NCBI GenBank assembly: GCA_934573935.1
Contig: CAKTMO010000033.1
Span: 1 to 12,129 of the forward strand
Source of the DNA: an uncultured Oscillospiraceae bacterium
GTDB lineage: Bacteria > Bacillota > Clostridia > Oscillospirales > Oscillospiraceae
Direction: 5' to 3'
Length of the DNA stretch: 12,129 bases
Shown here: positions 7,430 through 12,129 of the stretch, piece after piece
Layout: every line of letters begins with the position of its first letter
Position numbering within the stretch: position 1 is the first letter of the stretch
Made by a program: the position numbers and the translations under genes
Notes under the pieces: model-generated
The model's input: the letters and a program-made list of their open reading frames with translations, nothing else
What the model was told of the DNA's origin: nothing
Database searches by the model: none

Positions 7430-9525
7430 TGCGCGTCGCCTCCTTCCCGTCCCGCTTCCGCGTCGGTCAGACGTTGTATGTACTGGGAATCCTCCAGACG
7501 GACCTTCTTTTCGCCCGCCGCCAGATGCAGAATGATGTCGTCGCCCTGAAACGTCAGCTCTAGCAGCCCCCGTTCATGGAACAGCGCCAGACAAAAGGCG
7601 CTGCGCAGAAAGGCGTCCGTCTTGCCCAGGGAGACCGACAGCGTCCGCAGCAGCGGCAGATACGGCGTGTGCAGGCCGTCGGCCGGAACCAGATGCTCCA
7701 GCATGCGCCACACCGCCACGTATTGTTCCCGCGTGGGCAGCATCCGCCGTGCGTTTTTGGCGGAGACCCTTTCACCGGCGGTGCATTGCCCCACCAGGTT
7801 CAGGGCCTCCTGCTCCCGACTGCTGGCCAGCAGCGAGGGGCGGATATCCACCATCTGCAGCTGCACCGAGCGGCTGCCGCGGAATTCATTGACCTGTAAA
7901 TAAAAGGCCGCGTCTACCCGATCGCCCTCCTGACAGCCGCAGGCGGCGGCGGTGGTGGAAAAGAAAATGCCGTCAAACTGGGTGCTGCCTTTTCCCAGAC
8001 GCAGCTTCAGATGTCGGTTTTGCCCCACGCTCTGGGTGCGCAGCAGCGTGGCGCCCAGCAGACAGAACAGGGGCCGCGCGTTGCCGCTGCCGTAAGGCTC
8101 CAGCGCCGCCAGCGCCTCCACCTCCTGCAAGGTGACGCGCCCCGGCTGGCGCAGCTCCATGTCGATCTCCAGCGCCGACTCCGGCGCCTTGCCCACCCAG
8201 TATTCGGCAGCGTATTGGTTCATCCGCGCCCGAAAGGCGGGGATGTTGGCCTCCTCGATGGTAAAGCCCGCCGCCAGCTCGTGGCCGCCGAAGCCCAGCA
8301 GCAGGTCCGAGCAGCTCTCCAGGGCGGCAAACAGGTTAAAGCCGCCCCAGCTGCGGCAGGAGCCCTTGCCCACGGCACCGTTCAGGTGGATCATAAAGCT
8401 GGGACGGGAATATTTTTCGCTGAGACGGGAGGCCACGATGCCCACCACGCCCTGATGCCAGGTGTCGGAGGCCAACACCAGCGCGCGGCGCTCCTCCTCC
8501 GGCAATTGCTCGATCATCTCCTCCGCCTGGGAGTAGATGGTCTGCTCCACACACTGCCGCTCGCGGTTCAGGGCGCACAGGGCCTTGGCCAGCTCCTCCG
8601 CCTGCGCCTCGTCCTGGCACAGCAGCAGATCCGCCGCCATGTCCGCTGCGCCCATGCGGCCCGCTGCGTTGATGCGGGGTGCCAGCACAAAGCCGATCTG
8701 TACGGAGGAGATCTCGCGTCCCGCCAGACCCGCCTCCCGCAGCAGGGCGTGCAGCCCGATAAAGTCCGACCGGTCCAGCGAGGCAAGGCCGCGGGATACG
8801 ATGGTGCGGTTCTCGCCGGTCATCTGCATCACATCCGCCACCGTGCCGATGGCTGCCAGCGTGCAGTAGCGGGAGAACAGCGCCTCCTCCCGATCCGGCC
8901 CGCCCAGGGCCAGCACCAGCTTCAGCGCCACGCCGCAGCCCGCCAGATGCTTGAAGGGGTAGCCGCAGTCGCTTCTGCGGGGGTCCACCACCGCCGAGGC
9001 ATCCGGCAGCGTCTCCTTGCACTCATGATGGTCGGTCACCACCACGTCCATGCCGATGGAGCGGGCAAAGGCCACCTCCTCCACGCCGGTGATACCGCAG
9101 TCCACGGTCACCAGCAGCGTGGCGCCACCCTTGCGCAGCCCCTCGATGGCGTCGCGGCTCAGCCCGTAGCCGTCCTCGATCCGGCGGGGGATGTAGTGTA
9201 CCACATGGGCGCCGCGGCCCTTCAGATAGTCAACCAGAATACAGGTGGCGGTGATGCCGTCCACGTCATAGTCGCCGAAAATGGCGATCTTCTCGCCGTC
9301 TGCGATGGCCTGGGCGATCCGCGCCGCCGCCTTGTCCATATCCCGCATCAAAAACGGGGAATGGCTCAGCGCCGTTTCCTGCGCCAGAAAATCGGCTGCA
9401 TCCTCGGCCTGCTCTACACCGCGGCTTGCCAGCACGCCGGATACCAGATAGGGGTAGCCCGCGTCCGCCAGACGTTCCGCTGCGGCGCTGTTTTCCCGCG
9501 CCACATGCCAGGACGGAAATTTCAT
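7426..9525 (-). CDS. recJ: Single-stranded-DNA-specific exonuclease RecJ
   Basis: A 699-residue DHH-family 5'-3' ssDNA exonuclease used in recombination, mismatch and base-excision repair. The catalytic motifs are present: GDYDVDG at 84-90, DCGIT at 142-146, TDHH at 164-167, and GCGVALK with PRINAAGRMG (283-292). DHHA1 features follow: HQGVVGIVASRL at 357-368, GKGSCRS at 386-392 and GFGGHELAAGF at 411-421. An OB-like region and a C-terminal extension of about 130 residues make it longer than the minimal core, as in Bacillus RecJ. Two in-frame ATGs exist. The one at 9534 is only 1 nt after AGGAGG, too close for use. The one at 9525 is 10 nt away and gives MKFPSWHVAR, so it is chosen. It is the first gene of the recJ-rel unit, with a promoter about 40 nt upstream. 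Confidence 0.95.
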   Translation of the reverse strand: MKFPSWHVARENSAAAERLADAGYPYLVSGVLASRGVEQAEDAADFLAQETALSHSPFLMRDMDKAAARIAQAIADGEKIAIFGDYDVDGITATCILVDYLKGRGAHVVHYIPRRIEDGYGLSRDAIEGLRKGGATLLVTVDCGITGVEEVAFARSIGMDVVVTDHHECKETLPDASAVVDPRRSDCGYPFKHLAGCGVALKLVLALGGPDREEALFSRYCTLAAIGTVADVMQMTGENRTIVSRGLASLDRSDFIGLHALLREAGLAGREISSVQIGFVLAPRINAAGRMGAADMAADLLLCQDEAQAEELAKALCALNRERQCVEQTIYSQAEEMIEQLPEEERRALVLASDTWHQGVVGIVASRLSEKYSRPSFMIHLNGAVGKGSCRSWGGFNLFAALESCSDLLLGFGGHELAAGFTIEEANIPAFRARMNQYAAEYWVGKAPESALEIDMELRQPGRVTLQEVEALAALEPYGSGNARPLFCLLGATLLRTQSVGQNRHLKLRLGKGSTQFDGIFFSTTAAACGCQEGDRVDAAFYLQVNEFRGSRSVQLQMVDIRPSLLASSREQEALNLVGQCTAGERVSAKNARRMLPTREQYVAVWRMLEHLVPADGLHTPYLPLLRTLSVSLGKTDAFLRSAFCLALFHERGLLELTFQGDDIILHLAAGEKKVRLEDSQYIQRLTDAEAGREGGDAQ

Positions 9526-9566
9526 GGCTGGCATGCCTCCTTTCGTTTCCTTCTATAATAAATTAT

Positions 9567-9595
9567 AGTATACCAAATCTCCGGAAAAAGGTAAA
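9567..9595 (-). promoter_or_regulatory. recJ promoter (extended -10)
   Basis: On the minus strand, -35 TTTACC (9590-9595), a 17-nt spacer and -10 TATACT (9567-9572) preceded by TGG, an extended -10. The predicted start is near 9560, giving a leader of about 35 nt. A 7-bp inverted repeat, CTATAAT (9553-9559) with ATTATAG (9562-9568), covers the start site and touches the -10. It could be an operator, or chance in AT-rich DNA. Confidence 0.65.
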
Positions 9596-9619
9596 GAAAA
9601 AATTCTTACCGGCATATGG

Positions 9620-9648
9620 TTGCAATCCGGAGGGGGATACCGTATAAT
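9620..9648 (+). promoter_or_regulatory. Promoter of the acyltransferase-fold gene
   Basis: -35 TTGCAA (9620-9625), a 17-nt spacer and a consensus -10 TATAAT (9643-9648). The predicted start is near 9655, giving a leader of about 28 nt that contains GAGGAG. Its -35 lies 24 nt from the divergent recJ -35, so the two promoters are back to back. Confidence 0.8.
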
Positions 9649-9682
9649 ATTGTCAAAAATTATGAAATCGAGGAGATGCCTT

Positions 9683-10504
9683 ATGCGTCCGGACGGCACT
9701 CGTGTCAAAGATCTTCCGCCCATTGTGGCGGCCATTCCCTATATCATGCCCAAGCGGTATGACGCCCAGAATACCATTACCGAGTATATCGACGAAGAGG
9801 TCATCAAGGCCTACATCCGCGAAAAGCGCCGCGCCGGCGTGCGGATCAACCACATGGCCGTGATCATCGCCGCCTATTACCGTGCGGTGATGTACAACCC
9901 CAAGCTGAACTATTTCGTGATGAACAGCAAGGTCTACAAGCGCAATCACTTCTGCGTGTCCTTCGTCATCCTGAAAAAACTGGCGGACGGACGGCCCGAC
10001 GAGACGTCGCTGAAGATCTTCCTGACGCCGGAGGACACGGTGTTCACCATCCAGCAGAAGATCGCCGATGTTGTGGCCACCAACGCCGCCACCGAGCAGA
10101 AGAACAACACCGACAGGTTTGCCCGCATGATGTTCTCCATCCCCCTGCTGCCCAAGATCATCATCTGGCTGGCCTATCATTTGGACAGGATCGGCCTGCT
10201 GCCCCGCAAGATCATTGACCTGAGCCCCTTCCACACCAGCATGTTCATCACCAACCTGGCCTCCATCAAGACCAGCTATATCCACCACCATTGCTATGAG
10301 TTTGGCACCACCAGCGTGTTCGTCTGCATGGGAAAGCCCGTGCCGGATTACATGAGCGGCAATCTCAACAAGAAGATCATGCCTCTGGGCGTGGTGATGG
10401 ACGAGCGGATCTGCACCGGCTATGAATACGCCGCCTTCTGCAACGATTTTCGCAAATACCTCCGCAAGCCAGAGGAATTGGAGGTCCCCTATCAGGCCGA
10501 ATGA
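9683..10504 (+). CDS. Acyltransferase-fold protein (CAT/2-oxoacid dehydrogenase E2 family), probably catalytically altered
   Basis: A 273-residue soluble protein with the trimeric chloramphenicol-acetyltransferase/E2 catalytic-domain fold, but no lipoyl domain or E3-binding domain, so it is not a normal E2 subunit. Family-like stretches are the N-terminal region with AVIIAAYYRAVMYNPKLNYF (59-78), SMFITNLASIKTSYIHHHCY (186-205) and the C-terminal block PLGVVMDERICTGYEYAAF (234-252). In active relatives the last block carries HxxxDG (CAT) or DHRxxDG (E2). Here the His position is Glu241 and the Asp position is Thr245, so acetyl transfer by the usual mechanism seems unlikely. The start at 9683 has AGGAG at 7-nt spacing; an open in-frame extension back to 9620 lies over the promoter and is rejected. 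It is a single-gene unit with its own promoter and terminator, divergent from recJ. Fold call fairly sure; function unknown. Confidence 0.82.
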   Translation: MRPDGTRVKDLPPIVAAIPYIMPKRYDAQNTITEYIDEEVIKAYIREKRRAGVRINHMAVIIAAYYRAVMYNPKLNYFVMNSKVYKRNHFCVSFVILKKLADGRPDETSLKIFLTPEDTVFTIQQKIADVVATNAATEQKNNTDRFARMMFSIPLLPKIIIWLAYHLDRIGLLPRKIIDLSPFHTSMFITNLASIKTSYIHHHCYEFGTTSVFVCMGKPVPDYMSGNLNKKIMPLGVVMDERICTGYEYAAFCNDFRKYLRKPEELEVPYQAE

Positions 10505-10511
10505 AGCATAC

Positions 10512-10543
10512 CAGAAAAGCTGCCCGTTTGGGCAGCTTTTCTG
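10512..10543 (+). terminator. Terminator of the acyltransferase-fold gene
   Basis: A 14-bp perfect stem, 10512-10525 and 10530-10543, with a GTTT loop. It starts 8 nt after the stop codon. The GC core GCTGCCC/GGGCAGC is flanked by AAAA and TTTT that pair with each other. The T-tract is short (TTTTCT) but placement and symmetry support an intrinsic terminator. Confidence 0.8.
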
Positions 10544-10638
10544 CGCTGTGCGCGGTGGCCTGAGGGGGCGTTCTACGAAGTGTTCCCGTACCGTTCCGTT
10601 GGATGGGGCCCCTCCGCCGTGGTGGATACGCCTGAACA
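10544..10638. other. GC-rich intergenic stretch of unknown role
   Basis: No convincing gene. It contains GAGGGG (10562-10567) opposite CCCCTC (10609-10614) and the palindrome GGGGCCCC (10605-10612). It may be a decayed palindromic repeat between two terminators; I cannot assign it. Confidence 0.3.
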
Positions 10639-10670
10639 GGAAAAGGGAGGACTTGCGTCCTCCCTTTTCC
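10639..10670 (-). terminator. Symmetrical terminator hairpin ending the candidate small RNA
   Basis: A perfect 14-bp stem with a 4-nt loop. On the minus strand it reads GGAAAAGGGAGGAC, loop GCAA, then the complement ending CCCTTTTCC. The short T-tract is inside the stem, as in the other hairpins of this window. It could act on both strands. Confidence 0.6.
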
Positions 10671-10746
10671 CTACCATATAAACCACAAGGCGACAAATCC
10701 GCGGCGCATCACGAAGATGCGTCCGCACAGCCCACACGGGCTGGCT
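10639..10746 (-). ncRNA. Candidate small non-coding RNA, about 107 nt
   Basis: Downstream of a TATAAT promoter, the minus strand reads into a hairpin CAGCCC/GGGCTG with a GTGT loop (10728-10743), then a 10-bp hairpin with one bulged A (10701-10726, 5-nt loop). Next come about 30 nt of mostly unpaired sequence (10671-10700) and a perfect 14-bp hairpin with a 4-nt loop (10639-10652 and 10657-10670), whose AAAA/TTTT flanks suit an intrinsic terminator. No reading frame with a ribosome binding site lies in or just after it, and the next sequence is the opposing terminator of the neighbouring gene, so it is probably a stand-alone RNA, not a leader. It did not match SRP RNA, tmRNA, RNase P RNA or 6S RNA by eye. 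A weaker plus-strand promoter reading exists but has no terminator after the two hairpins. Confidence 0.5.
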
Positions 10747-10751
10747 ACTTC

Positions 10752-10780
10752 ATTATAACGAAAAACGCGGGAAATGCAAA
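10752..10780 (-). promoter_or_regulatory. Promoter of the candidate small RNA
   Basis: On the minus strand, -10 TATAAT (10752-10757). The -35 is either TTTGCA (10775-10780, 17-nt spacer) or TTGCAT (10774-10779, 16-nt spacer). The upstream DNA (10785-10838) is rich in A- and T-tracts, which could act as an UP element. The predicted start is near 10745. Confidence 0.6.
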
Positions 10781-10833
10781 CCGACATTTTCACAAAAAAT
10801 AAACGGTATCCTTGTACAAATTGTCAAAAACAC

Positions 10834-10871
10834 AAAAAAGCCGCTGCCAAAATGCGTTTTGGCAGCGGCTT
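10834..10871 (-). terminator. Strong terminator of the DUF975 gene
   Basis: A 15-bp perfect stem, 10838-10852 and 10857-10871, with a 4-nt loop. On the minus strand it is followed by a T-run continuing to 10834. It begins 8 nt after the DUF975 stop codon. Confidence 0.9.
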
Positions 10872-10878
10872 AGTGGAC

Positions 10879-11667
10879 TTATTGCTGGGACGTTCCGTCA
10901 AAGGGACCGCCGTCAAAGCGGTCGTCGGGATAAAACCCGCCGTCGTTCCGCGGCGGCTGAACGCCCACGCCGGACATCTGCTTGATGGCCTGAAAATAGC
11001 CGATATCCGTCTGCTGGATGTAGGGCATGATCCAGATGGACAGAATGCCCAGCGTCAGGCTGCACAGAAGATTCCAGCCGATAAAGCTCAGATCCAGCAC
11101 GAACAGCTCCCATTTGTGGCCGCGGGTCTGGGCCTTGCTCATGTTCAGGGCCTCCATCACGCCGATCTCCGGATTCTCGCACAGGTTGTACAGGGCGAAG
11201 CGGTAGCGGTATCCCGCGATAATGCCGGGGATGATGAACAGCAGCGACCACAGGAACACGAAAATGCTGATGACGATCTCCAGCAGGATGATCTTGCCGA
11301 CAAACAGAAAGCCGTCAAACAGCGTGGTATAGGGGGTGACGACGCCCTTGCGGACGCTCATGGTGTACAGGACATATCCGGCGCTGAGCACCATGGACAC
11401 CAGCGACAGCACGATGGAGAGAAAGCCCGCCACCAGCGCGGGAAGCTGCACCAGCGGCCCCGAAAACGGAAGATACTGGGAGAATTCGGGCATATAGTTC
11501 TCAACATAAGCGGCCATCTCCGCCTGGGTGCCGCCGGAGATTAGCCAGTCGATGCCGTTGATGCCCAGGCTGATGCCCAGGAACAGCAGGGTAAAGACAT
11601 AGGCGGAGACCTGGGCATTTTTGGTAATGGCCTTGGCCTCATATTTCAGTTGTACACGGTCGAGCAT
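10879..11667 (-). CDS. DUF975 family integral membrane protein
   Basis: A 262-residue membrane protein. Hydrophobic segments lie at about 22-43, 76-103, 123-152 (probably a hairpin containing LLFIIPGIIAGYRY) and 188-216. The DUF975 hallmark follows the third segment: GYRYRFALYNLCENPEIG, then EALNMSKAQTRGHKWELFVL, FIGWNLL and a TLGILSIWIMPYI segment. The family is widespread in Firmicutes and its function is unknown. The C-terminal 30 residues are hydrophilic and Gly/Asp/Phe-rich with a short FDGGPFDG repeat, probably a flexible tail. The start at 11667 has AAGGAG at 7-nt spacing and gives MLDRVQLKYEAK; an open upstream ATG at 11691 would place the ribosome binding site inside the gene. It is a single-gene unit with its own promoter and strong terminator, divergent from rnfC. 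Confidence 0.9.
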   Translation of the reverse strand: MLDRVQLKYEAKAITKNAQVSAYVFTLLFLGISLGINGIDWLISGGTQAEMAAYVENYMPEFSQYLPFSGPLVQLPALVAGFLSIVLSLVSMVLSAGYVLYTMSVRKGVVTPYTTLFDGFLFVGKIILLEIVISIFVFLWSLLFIIPGIIAGYRYRFALYNLCENPEIGVMEALNMSKAQTRGHKWELFVLDLSFIGWNLLCSLTLGILSIWIMPYIQQTDIGYFQAIKQMSGVGVQPPRNDGGFYPDDRFDGGPFDGTSQQ

Positions 11668-11727
11668 AGAAACGCTCCTTTCTGCGCGCAAAAGTAAGTA
11701 TCGTTTTTTGGGAGAGCTGCCAGATGC

Positions 11728-11777
11728 TTCCGGCCTTTATCCCAATATATAGTAGCACGAAGCGGCCGGAAACGCAA
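11728..11777 (-). promoter_or_regulatory. DUF975 promoter with flanking inverted repeat
   Basis: On the minus strand, -35 TTGCGT (11772-11777), a 17-nt spacer and -10 TACTAT (11749-11754) preceded by TGC, an extended -10. TTCCGGCC (11728-11735) and GGCCGGAA (11764-11771) form a perfect 8-bp inverted repeat. One arm lies in the spacer next to the -35, the other near position +10, so a protein bound to both arms would cover the promoter. The leader of about 75 nt has no other structure I can name. Confidence 0.6.
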
Positions 11778-11855
11778 GAGCGAAAAAAACAGGATGAAAA
11801 CAGCTAAGTTATCGACAAAAAAAGCAAATTTTCAGGAAGAATTCCCGTATAAGAC

Positions 11856-11884
11856 TGGACAACAGCAAGTTTTTGTTGTATGAT
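11856..11884 (+). promoter_or_regulatory. rnfC promoter
   Basis: -35 TGGACA (11856-11861), a 17-nt spacer and -10 TATGAT (11879-11884), each one mismatch from the sigma-A consensus. The predicted start is near 11891, giving a 5' leader of about 122 nt. Confidence 0.75.
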
Positions 11885-11890
11885 AAAACG

Positions 11891-12013
11891 CAGTGTGAGG
11901 TGGTATCTCACCACCTGAAGTAGCCGATGGCGAGGTTCGGGCGCACGGAATTGGAACGCCGTGCGTGTGGATCTCTCCATCAGATACGAATGCAGTAAGA
12001 TGAGGTGAAGACA
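11891..12013 (+). promoter_or_regulatory. Structured rnfC leader, candidate riboswitch or other cis-acting RNA
   Basis: The leader contains hairpin P1: AGGTGGT (11898-11904) with ACCACCT (11910-11916), loop ATCTC. A two-part arm follows: GATGG (11926-11930) with CCATC (11977-11981), and GAG (11932-11934) with CTC (11973-11975). This arm encloses a perfect 7-bp hairpin CGCACGG (11942-11948) with CCGTGCG (11959-11965), leaving internal loops at 11935-11941 and 11966-11972. GAGGTG occurs twice, at 11897-11902 in P1 and at 12002-12007 as the rnfC Shine-Dalgarno. The P1 3' arm can therefore pair with either, which would expose or hide the ribosome binding site. An alternative GTGAG/CTCAC hairpin (11895-11899 with 11907-11911) also competes with P1. 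I did not recognise a named riboswitch class. Confidence 0.5.
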
Positions 12014-12129
12014 ATGGCACAAGCTTTCTTTGGCGGCGTTCATCCCAATGATATGAAGGCCGCGACCAATGAAAAGGCCATCGAAAAGCTGGAAGCTCCG
12101 GCTGAGGTGGTCATCCCCATGTCTATGCA
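12014..12129 (+). CDS. rnfC: Electron transport complex subunit RnfC (partial, N-terminus only)
   Basis: The first 38 residues are visible. AQAFFGGVHPNDMKAATNEK followed by an acidic/hydrophobic stretch ending VVIPMSM matches the RnfC N-terminus (F-x-GG-[IV]-HP-x3-K-x2-T, then hydrophobic-IP just before the QHIG-type motif). RnfC is the peripheral subunit of the Rnf complex, carrying [4Fe-4S] and NADH/FMN-related domains. Rnf couples ferredoxin oxidation and NAD+ reduction to Na+ or H+ export across the membrane in anaerobes. It is usually the first gene of rnfCDGEAB in Clostridia, which would continue past the right edge. GAGGTG lies 6 nt before the ATG. The long structured leader suggests expression control of the whole operon. 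Confidence 0.88.
   Translation, partial: MAQAFFGGVHPNDMKAATNEKAIEKLEAPAEVVIPMSM

Noticed and set aside
5549..7549. 666-codon plus-strand open frame opposite rel
   Set aside because: It crosses the rel-recJ junction antisense to two well-identified genes, and its product is a low-information His/Val/Gly/Leu-rich sequence.
8011..9558. 515-codon plus-strand open frame opposite recJ
   Set aside because: It is the complement of the conserved DHH catalytic region, with no plausible ribosome binding site or domain of its own.
9653..10696. 347-codon minus-strand open frame opposite the acyltransferase-fold gene
   Set aside because: The plus-strand gene has a consensus promoter, ribosome binding site, terminator and family motifs. 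The antisense frame is a GC-skew product and runs through two terminator hairpins.
10821..10826. A consensus TTGACA on the minus strand upstream of the small-RNA promoter
   Set aside because: No acceptable -10 lies 16-18 nt downstream (GTTTAT/TTTATT at best), so a second promoter is not supported.
10737..11925. The 10-mer TGAAGTAGCC occurs both in the small-RNA candidate (minus strand, 10743-10752 region) and in the rnfC leader (11916-11925)
   Set aside because: A shared 10-mer is expected by chance many times in a window of this size, and the surrounding structures and distances from the promoters differ.
11891..12013. rnfC leader as a known FMN, TPP, SAM, glycine, cobalamin, c-di-GMP-I, THF or fluoride riboswitch
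   Set aside because: The conserved sequence blocks of these classes, as I remember them, are not present. This was by eye only, and a covariance-model scan would decide.

Overview
The window is about 12.1 kb of GC-rich (roughly 60% G+C) chromosomal DNA with strong AGGAGG-type ribosome binding sites. It carries RqcP, HemZ, a bifunctional Rel, a SpoVB-like flippase, DUF975 and Rnf genes. Together these suggest an anaerobic, probably gut-dwelling Clostridia member of the Oscillospiraceae/Ruminococcaceae type. This placement is inferred from gene content and base composition; no marker gene was compared.

Positions 1-9525 form a long minus-strand block. In transcription order it holds recJ (ssDNA exonuclease) and rel ((p)ppGpp synthetase/hydrolase), joined by an ATGA overlap. 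After a 192-nt gap with a 77-nt inverted-repeat element come dtd (D-aminoacyl-tRNA deacylase), a glyoxalase-II-like metallo-beta-lactamase hydrolase 16 nt further on, and hemZ (radical SAM), again joined by an ATGA overlap. A 176-nt gap holds a MITE-like element. Then come a SpoVB/MurJ-superfamily flippase, hup (HU) with its own promoter, a terminator-like hairpin, and rqcP, which runs off the left edge. The block looks like two conserved Firmicutes neighbourhoods joined together: recJ-rel-dtd-MBL-hemZ and flippase-HU-RqcP. The apt gene usual between recJ and relA, hisS-aspS after hemZ, and mazG before rqcP are absent from these positions. The themes are stringent response, DNA repair and nucleoid structure, translation quality control and envelope assembly.

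Positions 9526-10543 hold a divergent promoter pair and one plus-strand gene: a stand-alone acyltransferase-fold protein (CAT/E2 family) whose catalytic His and Asp positions read Glu and Thr. A symmetrical terminator follows it.

Positions 10544-10878 have no protein gene but are not empty. On the minus strand there is a TATAAT promoter, about 70 nt of RNA with two clean hairpins, and a 14-bp terminator hairpin: a candidate small RNA of about 107 nt. The DUF975 terminator lies at the right end.

Positions 10879-12129 hold a DUF975 membrane protein (minus strand) and, divergently, the start of rnfC (ion-pumping ferredoxin:NAD+ oxidoreductase), cut by the right edge. rnfC has a good sigma-A-type promoter and a 122-nt structured leader in which one CCACCT segment can pair either with an upstream copy of GAGGTG or with the GAGGTG Shine-Dalgarno. 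This leader and the small-RNA candidate are the two most interesting unexplained features. No CRISPR array, tRNA, rRNA or transposase gene was seen.
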